Positions 37,069 through 49,650 of a stretch of DNA of 64,000 bases are shown here, in pieces. The position numbers were made by a program, and so were the translations under genes. Within the stretch, counting starts at the first letter, position 1. Each line of letters begins with the position of its first letter. This DNA comes from Timema cristinae. Lineage: Eukaryota > Arthropoda > Insecta > Phasmatodea > Timematidae. Location: NCBI GenBank assembly GCA_039000515.1, contig JBCFYV010009882.1:49391118-49455117 (forward strand). Direction: 5' to 3'. The notes under the pieces are model-generated. The model did not search any database and was not told the DNA's origin. It saw only the letters and a list, made by a program, of their open reading frames with translations.

Positions 37069-37524
37069 AAGTATATGTCCTTATTCTAAAAGTCTTAAGT
37101 TGTGTGCCCTCTTGTCATTAACTTACTAGATTCATAATAACCCTCTGGCTTAGTTTTGACTGTATTATAAATCTTACTTAGTTCTATAGAAGGGTTAAGG
37201 AGGAAATTAACACTTTTTCAATTACCATTCTCATGTCTGTGTTCATTCAGCTGCAACGCAAAACATTGGAAACAAAACAAAATTAAAAAGAGATTTAGTA
37301 AGTAATAAACAGACTATAATTTAAATGTCACGCTATATTTCTTTAGGCGGTTTTTTATTTGAGATCGTGTATTCATTAACAACCATCTGTCATTTATTTC
37401 CACACATCTTATCTTAAACCGAGACTACTTCATGATGTATCGAGAAGGTATTTTATACTCTTCTAAGGTATAAGGCTCTCTGCCGTGATTAGTTAATGAA
37501 ATGTTTCTCTTCATGAAATCATTA

Positions 37525-37810
37525 ACACCCGCCTCGGTGGCGTAGTTGGCTAACACCCTAGCTTCGTGTTGAGCTAGACTGCCAAGGACGGGGAGCTCGA
37601 GGTTCGAATCTCGCTCGGGTGAACTGGGGGTGTTTATTCCTGAATTGTTTTCCACTCTCTCTCCACGCAAATGTGGGTTCACTTCCTCTATATTAAACCT
37701 TCCCAATTCCTAGTCAATTAGCGTAATTAGTATTTACGCGTATAATACGAACGGGTAGAAATACATCGTGCTAAGTATTATTATTACTATTATTATTATT
37801 GTTATTATTA
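37525..37810 (+). mobile_element. SINE-3 copy
   Basis: Head CCCGCCTCGGTGGCGTAGTT, box B GGTTCGAATC, body CACGCAAATGTGGGTTCACT, tail TACGAACGGGTAGAAATACA, then an irregular ATT-rich end. AAATCATTA at 37516-37524 and 37811-37819 is a probable 9-bp TSD. The 93-codon minus-strand ORF across it is a by-product. Confidence 0.88.
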
Positions 37811-38110
37811 AAATCATTAGCTACGGCTCATCTACGGTAGGAGAGACTGTAAGTAACAGCTATCAGAAAGTTTTTTATTTCAAACATTCTATGAAAGATA
37901 TTAATGTCAACCCTTTTGGAAATAATTTTTATTTATTAATAATCGGCCTACTATATTATCAATTAAAAGTGTTATCAAACAATTCTTATAATTATTTCAG
38001 CCAATCTACTGCCTACAATCTACACTCCCACTGTAGATGAGCTACACTTAAAATATGTTTGAGGGCTTCAACTAAACTATTTAGTCTCGATGATTTATGT
38101 TGTACATGTG

Positions 38111-38336
38111 GCAGCATAAAGCCCTTCCGAGTCGAAGGTGGCTGCGTTATCTCTTATCTCGCGATCTCAATTGATCGCTCACATGGGCCTGACGAATCTC
38201 GCACGTCCATCACAGATTCTGACTTAAAATGTGAGTGAAGAACGGCCCTGGGGACGGAATGACGCCTGGATAACTCAGTTGTAAGCGCATGGACTTACTG
38301 AGTCCAAAGTCCTCGGTTTGATTACCGTGTCCATAT
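38111..38336 (+). mobile_element. SINE-7 family copy: body followed by tRNA-like module
   Basis: It starts GCAGCATAAAG, includes CGTCCATCACAGATTCTGAC and AACGGCCCTGG. It ends with a tRNA-like module (AACTCAGTTG as box A, GGTTTGATTACC as box B) at about 38262-38336. The copy at 58975-59182 has the same order, so the tRNA-like module lies at the 3' side of the shared sequence. Confidence 0.6.
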
Positions 38337-38486
38337 GTAACCTTTCAATTTAAAGAATATTATATTTAGTTGTGGCTATAACCGTGCTTAACAACTAGTA
38401 TAATAGCTTGGATATTTAATCTATCATACTTACTTTAGTTTTAAGAATTTATAAACACAAGACAGAAAAAACAAGAGTTTTTTTTC

Positions 38487-38734
38487 TACCCATTTGAGTC
38501 ATAGGCATATGCACTAATTTAGTTTATTGTTTTAAGGATTGGGAAGGCTATAGTAAGAGGAAGTGTATCCGCATTTGCGTGACAGGGAGAGAGAGAGAGA
38601 GAGATAGTGGAAAACCATTTTGGGAAAATTATCCTCAGTACACACGACCGAGATTTGAACATTGATCTCCCCTTCATCGGTGGTCTAGTCTACTGCGAGA
38701 GTGGTTCGTTTGACCACGCGGTCACTGAAGCGGG
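38487..38734 (-). mobile_element. SINE-2 copy with GA expansion
   Basis: Inverted tail, body (GAAGTGTATCCGCATTTGCG), box B-like GAGATTTGAAC, and a head ending CACTGAAGCGGG. A (GA)n run at about 38587-38605 has expanded inside the body where the consensus has GGAGAGTGG. Confidence 0.82.
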
Positions 38735-39744
38735 TTATCAATCAGTATTAACATATATTTCTTTGATTAAATCTACCGTTCAATAATTGGTTTCGTGAAG
38801 GTTAACCGTCTGCCAAACTAGTCCACTGACAAGGCGCCAACCTAAATCATCCCAAATAGGCCTATTCTACAAATCCCCCATGCCCGAGTACTATGTTGGC
38901 CACCCTGTCTCGCCGACAGCTATGGAGTCGTTAAAGTGTATTTTAATTATTTCAAAGCGAGCGAATGTCTCCCGCTTGTAGCTTAAATAGATTAATTAAT
39001 GACAAGAGTGTACTGGAAAACAAAATAGTACTTTCTTTGTTTTGAGTCGTAAAACACTACTAAACAACTAATTGGGTGTTAAAATCCTCTTAAACCGGCC
39101 ATTTGACAGACAGTCTCTTGAAGGTTTTTGATGTACTTGCCACATTGATTGTGTTTGTTTTTCAACGTAATTTGTTTGTTGGGTTAGAGTTAGTTTGAAT
39201 GACAAACGTCATGTCAACAATGCGGAGTTGAGGAAAGGGTTAACGAGCCATTGAGATAATTTATTAGAGACAGTGGCGACAACTCGAAAATTACTGGAAT
39301 GGTTTAGGCTAGTTTCCGAAACGAAACGAATACACGGAATGATGTTAGAAGTGTTTGGTAATAGATGCTTGAAAAAAAAATTGTATTCTGTAGTCTAAAA
39401 AAGATAGGTATTATAAGGAAAACTCCGTAAAACCGTCTATTTTATTTGCATAGCCCGATATATTATGAGTATTTTCTCTCATTTATTGTGTGGTATTTTA
39501 TTATTTATATGTAAGCCCTGTAGGAACTGTAGCTACCAAAATAATTAAAAGAAGGCCTACTATTAATTAGCCTACTTTTGATAATAGTATCATGAAATCT
39601 ATTAAGTAAAGTCGTGTAGCTTATAGAGGTTCATGTATGCCCATATATGAATATATGTAGGCCTATATAGACTTATATGAGTATATATGTGTGTGTAGGC
39701 CTATATAATATATATGAGTATGTTATAAAATGTATATAGAGTAT

Positions 39745-39776
39745 GTTGTATATATATATATATATAGACCTATACA

Positions 39777-39818
<42 letters not shown>
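39745..39818. repeat. (TA)n microsatellite cluster
   Basis: Two TA tracts separated by GACCTATACACC. The DNA to the left (39650-39745) is rich in TAGGCCTATATA-like words, apparently a decayed part of the same array. Confidence 0.9.
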
Positions 39819-39819
<1 letters not shown>

Positions 39820-39869
39820 GTTTAACAGAATGGCTGTTAACGGGTTAGTTCATGGGGTAAGAATAGAGC

Positions 39870-40030
39870 TAGTTTAGGGGAGGTGCAACAATATTAGCAT
39901 AGATAGAGGATGAAAAAACCGCCTTCATAAATCACAACCATCCCCACTTCCCAGTGCACATGTCCTGGGTTAAAACCTCGACCTTCCGTTACAAGTGACC
40001 CAGTATATTTTGAAAGTGAAGCTGTAGACT
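39870..40030 (-). mobile_element. Very diverged SINE-2-like piece
   Basis: GGGGAGGTGCAACAATATTAG and GGGTTAAAACCTCGACCTTCC follow the inverted SINE-2 order (body, then box B region). The similarity is weak. Confidence 0.35.
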
Positions 40031-40134
40031 TTGTGACAACCGGTTAGTATAGAATTGAATAAGCTTACTTTATTTATTTATTAGACCACACAACAAACTA
40101 TAGGTTTATATTGTGGAGTTGATGAATATTTAGT

Positions 40135-40139
<5 letters not shown>

Positions 40140-40177
<38 letters not shown>

Positions 40178-40448
40178 TATTAGCACCGCGTCTTACTACC
40201 CGTTCGGGTTATACGCACTTACGCTAATGTGTAATGGTAGGGCGATTGTGAGATGAAATGAAGGACCTACAGTTTAACGTGGAATCCTAACCACGGTGGA
40301 GGCCTGGCATTCCCCACATTCACAAGATGTCTTGTCAGAGGTGAAGGAAGGGTTTGGTAATCAGATAAATTTGTGCCGGGACCGAGGATTGAACCCCGGC
40401 CGCCAGCACAGAAGTCAGACACCTTACCCCTAGACCACCAGGTCACCC
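40140..40448 (-). mobile_element. SINE-1 copy, full length with 12-bp TSD
   Basis: Near-consensus on the minus strand: box A, box B (GGTTCAATCC), body, shared tail CCCGAACGGGTAGTAAGACG and a (TAA)n tract of about 38 bp. The TSD ATTTAGTAGTGT is at 40128-40139 and 40449-40460. Short subfamily. Confidence 0.93.
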
Positions 40449-40460
40449 ATTTAGTAGTGT

Positions 40461-41799
40461 CTCACAAATATATAAATACAGAGAAATAAGAAACAACTGA
40501 ACACTAATATCCATGGTTAAAGTTACCGCATCTCAAAATTTGTGGTACTACGCGTTGATCTTAAATAATTATTTCCAGTGTTATGGACATCAGTTTGACG
40601 AAAAAAAAAAAGGCTAGAAAATCTTCACCAGAGTGCTTTAAAAAATCTGGGGTCCAAGTATTAAAACCAGTTTCGATTATAATAGTTTATATTGCATTTT
40701 GTATTAGAGAGCCGCTTCACTAGCAATAAATTGCTAAGTAAACATTCAGCTCTAGTGAACTATTTAATTATTATGTACGATGCGTTATTTGAAAATATGG
40801 TTCACGCCAAAATAAAGTTGAAAGATTCCAACAGGACTCTTTTTCCAAATAGCTCTTATAAGTTCTTATTAAGAGAACAAATGTGTGAAAATGTGATATA
40901 TCATTTTCAATTATTTTAAGCAGATTTGGGGAGATATGAGACTTGGCTTGGTGTAAAAGAACTCTAGATTTAGCCTTCCTCTAAGGGCATCTAAGTCTTG
41001 GGGCTTTGGGGTCTTCGATGGATGCAAACTGCCCAGGCCATACTGTTAGGTGCCCTGGATATTTATACTATCGCTGCAAGAATCATCAAGAAAACTTTTG
41101 TTTACTGTGCTGTATCCTCAAAGCTGAACAAATTCACAATAATATAATAAACCTAAATATTCTTCGTTGGTGACACTTTACCCATATTCATGATCCCTTA
41201 CATTTGGAACTCTGTTGACTAAATGTTTCCACCCAACATGTAAGAGTTTGTAGGCCTACTCTAAAGAGAAAAGATGCCAATGTCTGAAGGCACTGAATCA
41301 AGTCCAAGTGCCGGATGGGCTGGTACCACTTCAGTATGGTCAACTAGTTCTAAATTAAAAATTACTTATTAATTACGTGTTTTTGAAACATTATATAATT
41401 ATTAATTATTTGTTTTATATTTAAACATATACAGTATGAGTTATCATTCCTTATACTTCCATCTCCAAGGGGTTGAAAGTATGTAAAGAGTATTTTACAT
41501 TATATAAAAATGAAATCTATTATTATGCAGTGTGTTGATATTTTAATTCCGAAAGAGGTCATTCAAATTGAATTGTATTATTAAACACATACATAACTTG
41601 AGTGATATTAAAATCAATTACAATAACAATAGACTAACAAACACAGTAAAAATAGCATAAGCTATGTTCAAAAAATTACAATACCAATAGAATATTAAAT
41701 ACAATTGAAATAACATTACATAAAATAAAAATATCTAGAGTACATGTCTTTTTTTCTATTTCCAACAACAACGTCCCATAGTATATTTGCTTAGAAATA
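40461..41799. other. AT-rich intergenic DNA, no gene recognised
   Basis: A slightly GC-richer patch at about 40970-41060 has no coding frame. Confidence 0.4.
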
Positions 41800-42120
41800 A
41801 CGAGGGTAAGGAATCAACCCTTGTACACCAGACTGGGATTTGAACCCTAACATTCATTTTTTAATAAGCCAGTTTAGTTGAGCTGTAAATTAAACCCACG
41901 TGGCCATAGGTGTGTTCAATGAGTAGGGCTCGGACAATATTGTTCACGTTACCTTTGAGCTCCTGCTAGACTTTTATCCGTCGTGTCCACCAGTGTACGG
42001 TAAGGACACTAGCAAGGTAGGGATGAAGAATAGAGTGTTTTGAGGAAGTGTATCCACATTTGTGTGGCGTGAGATTGGGAACAGTATTTTAAACAAAGGA
42101 GGTAGAATCTAGTGGACGTC
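41800..42120 (-). mobile_element. Two decayed SINE-2-like pieces
   Basis: About 41815-41915 resembles an inverted head (box B-like GGGATTTGAACCC, then CACGTGGCCATAGG). About 42020-42120 resembles an inverted body (GAGGAAGTGTATCCACATTTG). They are two scraps of similar elements in the same orientation. Confidence 0.5.
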
Positions 42121-42944
42121 TTACTTTATAATTGAAAGTGGGATGGGATGACCCTAAACATAATTGTCTTATGGCTCGATAAAATTTAAAAAAAAGATTG
42201 ATATAAATAGTTTGAATATATTACTAAAGTGAACAATCAGAGTTCCCTTCGCATGAGTTTCAAGTAATAACTGTCTAATTAAGATAGGATGAAAGTTATA
42301 CCACATTTTAAATTAATTTATTATATTCTCATACATCAAGCCATATGATCTATTGATGTCACCTTGGAAAGATAATAGCAATGTTAAAAAATGTTTCTTC
42401 CTAGCCAAATTCAACTATATATATTCTGCTGTACTAGATGCAAATTTGAAAGCACCTTACTACCTCGGGGGCTTACGTCTATTAATAGATTTCAAATCTG
42501 TATCAGGAAGTTGTCTAGGGAAAGTAAAAACCATCAGCACTGTTGCTGCTCATTATATAAGCAAGTTTTTTTGTCTAGTTCAAGGTAAAGACATTGGAAG
42601 TACCTTTTATTTTGCTGAAAACAATAAACTTGGTAGGCTCAGCTGAGGTTCAAACTCCTACCTAAACAACTTTATGAACTTGACATTTGGTCTTTTAATT
42701 TATTTTTACTGTCACTTATACAACACCCACACGAGTTTAGCTTGGACAAAAGGAGACTAACGTCTTTGTTCACGTCACCTTTTATATCTTTCTCACACAT
42801 TTGGGGGTCATTTATATAATAAGTTACAGCAAGCGTGAATATGTTAAATAATATTTCATCCAAAGACAACTGTGAAACAAACATTGTTCTTTCAATCAAT
42901 TACAATGAACTATTATTAACACTAAAATGTTACCCGAATCCAAC

Positions 42945-43213
42945 ACCATAGCTCAGTCGGTTGCGTGTCTGTCTAGTGGGCTAATGGTCCCGGGTTCGAT
43001 TACCGGAATGACTGAAAAATTTATCATTTTGAGATGTAGCCCTACCCTTTCCCAATGATGAATTAACGGTCGGGGCCTGGATGTTGTGCCGGTACTAATA
43101 TTAAGTTAGATCATAAGGCATAATTATATATGGAGCTATGACAGGTCTAAAGAGCCAGTAGTGAAAAATAAATGGTTTGAATAAAAAAAACTGACCTAGG
43201 CCACAAGTTTGAA
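42945..43213 (+). mobile_element. SINE-4 copy
   Basis: The tRNA-like head has box A TAGCTCAGTCGG and box B GGTTCGATTACC. The body has GGATGTTGTGCCGGTAC and TAAGGCATAAT. The end is CAGTAGTGAAAAATAAATGG, then GACCTAGGCCAC. It matches the inverted copy at 47222-47463 along its length but lacks the tail shared by SINE-1 to SINE-3. Confidence 0.75.
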
Positions 43214-44039
43214 ATAGTAATGGATGTAAAAAAGTTATCAAAGATTTGAATAAACCACAAAAAAGGACCTAGCTAAGCACAACTTTACCCCATTTGTCTA
43301 AGCTAGATAAACGTGGTGGGAGTTGCGTAGTGTTCGGAAGATAAGAAACTAGCACCTTTTTTTATATGACCTTTGGCGCTTTCTGCTACATACTGGTGGT
43401 CAGTTATACAACAGACAAACTGTTTGTTTAGTAGAAACATTGGAGGAAATCAATTTATATTTATTTTTAACTATCTATTTTACCTGTCATTCTAATCAAG
43501 GCAGGTTATAACCCACAAAAACCACCCTCAAGATTTAAGCCTGAGCCTCTGGTGGAAACCCATGGGGAGATATGGAGATCTGACACATGCGTGTGGGAAT
43601 CGAACTCGCAAAAGAGCTCGTAAGTCAGATCCTAGCTACCTCCACGCAAGTGCGGGTACCTTACAGATGAAATGAGGGAGATGAGGTTAATTTTTTCAAA
43701 CGGTCAGGTTCGTGAAGTGTTTATTGTGGTTTTACTAAATGTTTATGGTGATTAGTTGGACCGTATGGATCGTTCGGGATTAGAGTCCTGATGGGACAGT
43801 TTCCTACCCTCATAGATCCATCATTTAGCTCGTAAGTTGAGTTCCATGCTGGTTTTGTTGTCTACCAGCTCAGTAGTTACAGATATTTACATACATTTGT
43901 AAACATCCTATTTATGAGTGTCGTCAGTTTCTGATGAAAGTGAAAGTGGTTTGGTTATCATTAGTGTGGTATGTTAGAACTCTTCACACTTGGGCCATCA
44001 CTTCACTGAAAGATATCATTGTGGAAGGATGGTGCTTGA
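43214..44039. other. Intergenic DNA with unassigned repeat-like patches
   Basis: About 43500-43670 contains CACCCTCAAGATTTAAGCCTG and CCTCCACGCAAGTGCGGGTAC, words like those in SINE-2 bodies, but the order is unclear. Confidence 0.35.
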
Positions 44040-44345
44040 TCTGACCCATAATGGAATTCAAAGCCCTGCCCTCTTGACATTTTGGTGCTAAGACCATCCC
44101 CCAACCTAGCACTAGCAACCCACCTTATCCCACCCTATCCCACAACACCACCGCCCTGCCATAGGGTTAGTATCCCACCCGACATATTGGGGCAAAACAT
44201 TTTAGGGAGAGCTAAGCATTTGCCTCCAAAATTTTGAGGCTACAATCATGGCCTAGGCGTAGGACCCCGAACCATCATTTGGGGCTAAGACCCAGTACCC
44301 CACCATAGATTCCCGAAATTTGGTGGCTAAACGCCGGCCATAGAG
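44040..44345. repeat. C-rich degenerate repeat stretch
   Basis: Loose recurrences of a TTTGGGGCTAAGACC-like phrase followed by a C-rich CCCACC phrase suggest an old tandem array with units of about 60 bp. The period is not exact and no coding frame is present. Confidence 0.35.
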
Positions 44346-44945
44346 TTAAGAGGCAAAAGGGAATGTGATTGTGTAACTAAAATAGGAACAAGAGTTTTTT
44401 TTAAGGTGGTGTGTGATTGCGTAACAAAAAGGGAAATGTGAGTCTTTTAATGGATGCTTGATTACATAACCAACCCTCTTTTGGATTGATAAAAAGTGAA
44501 ATGGTAACGTGAAAAAACGAAATAGCGACGTGGAACAGGTGTTCATTCCATTTAATATTATCGTTGATACTTGACCAATGAGTGTTCTACTGAGAGGTGA
44601 GAGGTAGGCCCTAATTTACAGATTAAACTAGCTCTGCTTACCCTGTCAACATACCACGACAAGCCACTGGGCAAAGGGAACAACCTTAGTTTACCCGTTT
44701 GGTATTCATTACTAAGTTTCATTGTGAGGATGCTATAGGCCTACTTTATTTTATAACAAGCATTTTGATGGTTAATAATTATTTAAAAGTATGTTCTAGT
44801 CAATCTAGTGTTAAAAAAGAAATCAACTATGTGATTTCTAAGCACAAGCCTTTATCCCCAGAAAAGTTACAAACTAGCTTAATAAACAATTTATTTTAAG
44901 TAAAGGTTGGGCTCTATGAACTTGTAAATTAAGTTTGAAAAATAT
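44346..44945. other. AT-rich intergenic DNA, nothing recognised
   Basis: No gene or repeat family was recognised. Confidence 0.4.
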
Positions 44946-45325
44946 TGATCTACATGGAATCAAACCAGGCAATCCTGGACTATTCTGTGTTCGTCACTGT
45001 TGCTAAGTTACAGGACAGCCGCTAGATGTCTCACTCAAGGGTGTCTACTGCCGGAAGGGTTGCTACACTCTGCCCCCCTTGCCGCCAAGTGCAACCCTTG
45101 GTTCAGGGTTAGAGGAGGGTGGGTGGTGTTGGGAGGGATGTTAGTGAGGGGTGTGGATGGTATTTGCTTGCGGGTCACACACGGCTTGATGGAACTCCCA
45201 GAGCTGGGTTGAGTGAGGAACACCTCCCACGACGACGTCAATATTCCGAACAGGTCAACGAATATAAACGGTTATTGTTACGACTTAGAGACTGGGAGGT
45301 CCTCCATCATGTAGGCCTAGTTAAA
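44946..45325. other. GC-richer stretch with tRNA-like start, unassigned
   Basis: At the left, on the minus strand, GGTTTGATTCC resembles box B. The following 250 bp are GC-richer, with a G-rich part at 45110-45165. Overlapping short ORFs on both strands show no family features. It may be an uncatalogued repeat. Confidence 0.3.
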
Positions 45326-45837
45326 AATATGATTTAAAACAAAAACAGCAGATATGTTCCGATTCCAGTTTTTCACGATTCTGATTCCTTACATTTTAAC
45401 CTTGATTCTCTTATCTTATTGATTTCGATTTCTCAACATTTATATTCTCAATCTCTTCGATGCGTACAAGCTCACATTAAAAATTTATTATTTATCGGCC
45501 ATAGTTTGGTTGAAAATATCCTAAAAAGTTAAGATAGCCTAAGAAAAATATTTAAACAAAGCACACAATTTTATTAGCGCTGAACTACCAGAACTTAAAA
45601 ATCATCTTGAGTAGATCCTACATGAAAAATGTTCAGGCACTAAAGTTTATCATTATTATTTTTAGCGTATACTAACAGGGATTGTCAGCTAAACATCCTG
45701 GGGATGTATTCTTGAGTACTTTCAAAGCTATCTCGTATGTTTTTTCCATTTAACTTTGCTTAGAAAACCATTCGAGATGCTCAAAAATGCACTCAAGAAT
45801 ACAGACTCAGGCCTGCTACTGTCAGTGGCGGATATGT

Positions 45838-46070
45838 AACCATCTTCTGAGTTTGGGACACCATGTAAGTGCGGTTACTTCATCCCGATGACATGATAAT
45901 GATGATGATTATGTGGTGCCAGTAGAAACTTGGCCTAAATAACCAGACCATGGTGACCACAGGAACAATTCACCTTCGGGAAATATACCTATAGTACCGT
46001 TGGAAATGGAACCTTGGCACTCCAGATTGTTAGCCAAGAATTTTGATCACTAAACCAAGAGGCGAGCCGG
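45838..46070 (-). mobile_element. SINE-6 copy
   Basis: On the minus strand it has TTGGTTTAGTGATC as box A, GGTTCCATTTCC as box B, then CCAACGGTACTATAGG and GTGGTCACCATGG, in the same order as the copy at 35250-35485. A short GAT-repeat lies near the far end. Confidence 0.6.
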
Positions 46071-46259
46071 CACTAAAGTGAAAAGACCAAATAATTAATA
46101 TAGGTCAAAATAAAAATCAAATTCATGGACTAGTTTAAATTTCAGAACTTTTATTTCTAGAAATATTTAAAGCTATAGCTCAAGGTATCAAAAATCGTAG
46201 TGTAAAGATATATTATCGTAGGCTTACGTGTTATTCTTATGTACACCACGTATTATTTT

Positions 46260-46480
46260 TTTGGGAAATCATTTACTAAAAACTACCCTCAGTAGGCCTA
46301 CATCTGACCGAGATTTTGGCCCTGAGCTCACCGTCATCAACAAACCAGTAGGAAAAAAAGATAGAAATTGTTTTGATAAATTAGCAATTTCTAAAATATT
46401 AATTCATTGGGACTCTGAGGACAAAAAACAGCGTGTTCGTCCACCTTAGTGATCGAGTGGTTAAACTACTGGCCTCCAAT
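46260..46480 (-). mobile_element. Decayed SINE-2-like pieces
   Basis: CTACCCTCAGTAGGCCTACA, then GACCGAGATTTTGGCCC and CACCGTCATCAACAAACCAG, follow the inverted SINE-2 order. A separate plus-strand head-like piece (TTAGTGATCGAGTGG) lies at about 46443-46470. Confidence 0.45.
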
Positions 46481-46732
46481 GAATTAACTTTAGCAATTTT
46501 GGAATTTTCTACACATATGATACATTTACGATAGTTGTAAATTAAATGGAGTACTTGATATGTTGGAGAGAAACAATCTTAAGCATTTGGATGTCTCGAA
46601 TAACTGTTGTGCCCACCTCCATTTGGTAATTTTATATAATTTACGTCTTTTAATCAAACTCTGGTTCACACAGAAAATAGATAGTATGATACAATCGCAC
46701 AAACTTTCTCATTTTGTGCCTTAAGGCTTAGA

Positions 46733-46868
46733 AACCTGCTCTAAGGCGTCACTTTCTTGTTAGATTAGACTGTCGTTGACAGGAAGATCGGCGTTAGAAT
46801 CCCGGTTGGATGCTCTGAGGGTGGTTATTCCAAAATAGTTTTCCACTCTCCCTCCACTCCAAACTGGA
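46733..46868 (+). mobile_element. SINE-2 copy lacking its 3' part
   Basis: From CTCTAAGGCGTCACTTTC through box B-like GTTAGAATCCCGG to CCACTCTCCCTCCACTCCAA, after which the match stops. The tail is missing. Confidence 0.72.
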
Positions 46869-47221
46869 TAAAAAAATTTAAGGATTTGAAGATGATTTCC
46901 AAAAATATGTTTTGAGTAGATTACCCTTAGTCATAATTATGTTTTCCTCAGAGAAACAAACATATCGTTTTGCTAATCACAATAACCACTCAAACATAAA
47001 TTATTTGTAAACCACCTTAACATCATTTATTTGTAAACATAAAAACTTATTCTTATTTATCATGAAAAACTATTCCCAGATTGAATTCAATCTTCAAGTT
47101 CAATTTCCAAAAAATTCAAATTTTCTATAATTTATCGTAAGTTAACTAACCTTAAATTAATTTATTATATATATATATATAAATATATAAATATACCTTT
47201 TTATTACATTCATTACTGTTT

Positions 47222-47463
47222 CCAGCCTGTGGCCTGGATCAGTTATTATTCAAGTAATTTTTTTTTCTACTACTGGCCGGCTAGACCTGTATTATGCCTT
47301 ATAATCTTACTTAAGATTAGGACAGGCACAACATCCAGTATATGCACGTTATTTCATTACTGTGAAAGGGTAAAATCACATTTTATCAATGATAACGCCG
47401 GGGATATAAACCGAAACCCTTTGCTAGATAGGCAGACACACTATCAACTGAGCTGAGAGGTCG
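47222..47463 (-). mobile_element. SINE-4 copy
   Basis: On the minus strand it has a TCTCAGCTCAGTTGATAG head, box B-like GGTTTATATCCC, then CTGGATGTTGTGCCTG, TAAGGCATAATAC and a CAGTAGTAGAAAA end. It is collinear with 42945-43213. Confidence 0.75.
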
Positions 47464-47904
47464 GATATACATTATTATTGATAGTATAAAATAGTCTCTG
47501 TTGTGCTCCGTTGAAAAATAAAATATTCATATCTATATTTTTTCTGTTTATGGATTTCACCAGCCAACCAAAGAATAAGCGTATCTATATGGATTTGAAA
47601 ATAATCTTAGCCTACACGTTAAAACCACCCAAGAATCTAAGATTGTAGCATCCTTTAAGCCTAAATAGGTCTGTACTTTGTGACATAGGCATAAGAGTTA
47701 TGCAGGCCTAAGGAAATTAGTATTTGTACCTTAAGACCAAAACTATCATCGTAGATTTTTTAGAGGCTCATTCAACCCATTTTTATGTGTGTTAGATTCA
47801 TCAATAAACTATAAAATACTTGTAAGGTATCTCAAACTTTATTATATAAACGGCACTAATATATTTTTTTTAACTCTCACAGATGGGCATACAGACAAAA
47901 GCTT

Positions 47905-48152
47905 CAGTCTATTCTTGTCGCTGGCCTACTGGTAATGGGGAGGTCTGGGCTCGTATTCCATATGGGTGTACTGAGGCTTTTTTTCATAAATGGTCTCCCA
48001 ATCTTCCTCCACGCAAATGCGAGCACATTTTCTCTTACAAATATATTTTACTCATCCCACTAGTGTAAACATGCTAATAGACCGTACAGATAGTAATATG
48101 CAGTGCGTATAACTCGAACGGTTAGTAAGACGTGGTGCTAATAAGAATAGTA
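47905..48152 (+). mobile_element. SINE-2 copy with duplicated tail motif
   Basis: The head is diverged. GGGTGTACTGAGGCTTTTTTTC and the CCTCCACGCAAATGCGAGCAC body region are clear. The tail phrase appears twice, first decayed (GACCGTACAGATAGTAATATG) and then good (TCGAACGGTTAGTAAGACGT), followed by GCTAATAAG. Confidence 0.75.
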
Positions 48153-48479
48153 ATATGTTGACTACACCAAAAACCTTTTTAGATACATAAAATTATTTGT
48201 ATCTGGTATTCTAAGCAAACTCACTTAACAAAAACATATTTTAAGAGCTCATTGAAATCTAGATTAATCCTATCTTATATTAAACAAAACATTATTGATG
48301 GAGGGAGGTATTTTAGAAGATGTTGTGTGTATGTTCTATGAATCTTACTTCCAGTTTGGGTCATACATGAATTCACATTTGTAGGCCTAGAGAAGGAGGA
48401 GGGCGGTAGAATTTAACAGAAATTCAAAGCCATTAGCGTTTAAAGAGAATAGGAAATTCATTATAGTAAATAATAATAC

Positions 48480-48705
48480 AACTTACCATCTGACCTACCA
48501 TCACCAGCAAACCAGACTTGATGAGATTAATATAAAAAAAGTATACTCGCATTCGCTAGGAAGAGTGGGTAACAATTTTGAAAAAAAAAAGCAAATTAAT
48601 AATAAAAAGTTATTTGGTGCATCCGGTAGAGATTTGAACCCCGACCTTCTTACCCCCAGAAAACCAGACCAGGACTTTTACTACGTGTCCATTGATGTGG
48701 GTATT
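48480..48705 (-). mobile_element. Diverged SINE-2-like copy
   Basis: The body region (GTATACTCGCATTCGCTAGG), box B-like GAGATTTGAACCCCGACC and an inverted head ending CCATTGATGTGGG are in order, with low identity. Confidence 0.55.
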
Positions 48706-49220
48706 TATATTTTGAGTTAGAACCAAACCTAAGACTTTATATGTTCTTTATTTATGATATTTTTTAAAGTGATATTTTGGAAAAAATGTACATATTCGTA
48801 ATTTGTGAAATTAATATACTTATTTCGGTGCCATTTAGTTAAGATAAGTACGAAAGATAGTCCCGTTTCCTTATAAAAGAGCGTTAAATGGTGTCTATTA
48901 AACTCTTCATCAATAAATGAGCCCTCAATTGCTATCGGAAGAGCAGTCATTTGAGAATGAGTCAGTTTCCTCTAAGGACATATTCCAGAGTCTGTTGACG
49001 TCATCTCAATTATATATTTAAGACTTATGTATGGTAGGCTGTTAATTGACCACCCACGATTTAGTTATTAGAATGTTCAGTGTACATCAACATAAAATAG
49101 GCCTACATCATTTAATTTTTTTACCGCGCGTGGCGTATTATCACCGGACGTCCCGTGTTCAGACCCTTACCAGCACGATATAAGCCTTTATCATACATGA
49201 TACTCTTGTTAGTTCCTTTT

Positions 49221-49463
49221 AACAACCCGCCTTACTACTCATTCAGGATATACGCCTATGCTATAGTTAATTTAATGTGATAGGGATTCAGAAGGTTTAA
49301 TTTATAGGAAGTGTACCCACATTTACGTTGAAGGAGGGTAGACAACCAGTTTGGAAAAAAACCACCCTCTGTAAACCCGGTTTGGTTCAAACTCCGGAAA
49401 TCTCCATCATCAGCAACCCAGTATAGTATGATAATGCCCTAGACTATGTGGCCACCGAAGTGG
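49221..49463 (-). mobile_element. SINE-2 copy
   Basis: The inverted tail is AACCCGCCTTACTACTCATT, the body GGAAGTGTACCCACATTTAC, the box B region GGTTCAAACTCCGG and the head end ATGTGGCCACCGAAGTGG. The TSD is not clear. Confidence 0.82.
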
Positions 49464-49650
49464 TCTCGTGCTAGTTATTTGCTGGCGTTAGATTGTGTTA
49501 GTTAGTTTTCTGATGTCAGGTAGTTAACATATCCCACCACCGTGTTGAAACGTATAAATTAAGATGACTTAACAGATAAAATCATTATTCCATTTACGAG
49601 TTTAATTGAATTTATTGACTTATTTTAATTGTTTTTAACAACTTATTGTC

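Noticed and set aside
42353..42646. 97-codon plus-strand ORF
   Set aside because: No motif was recognised, there is no splice context, and overlapping ORFs exist in another frame; insufficient to call a gene.
45000..45337. Overlapping ORFs of 68-72 codons in a GC-richer stretch
   Set aside because: Open in several frames on both strands with no recognised domain; a repeat or unassigned DNA is more likely.
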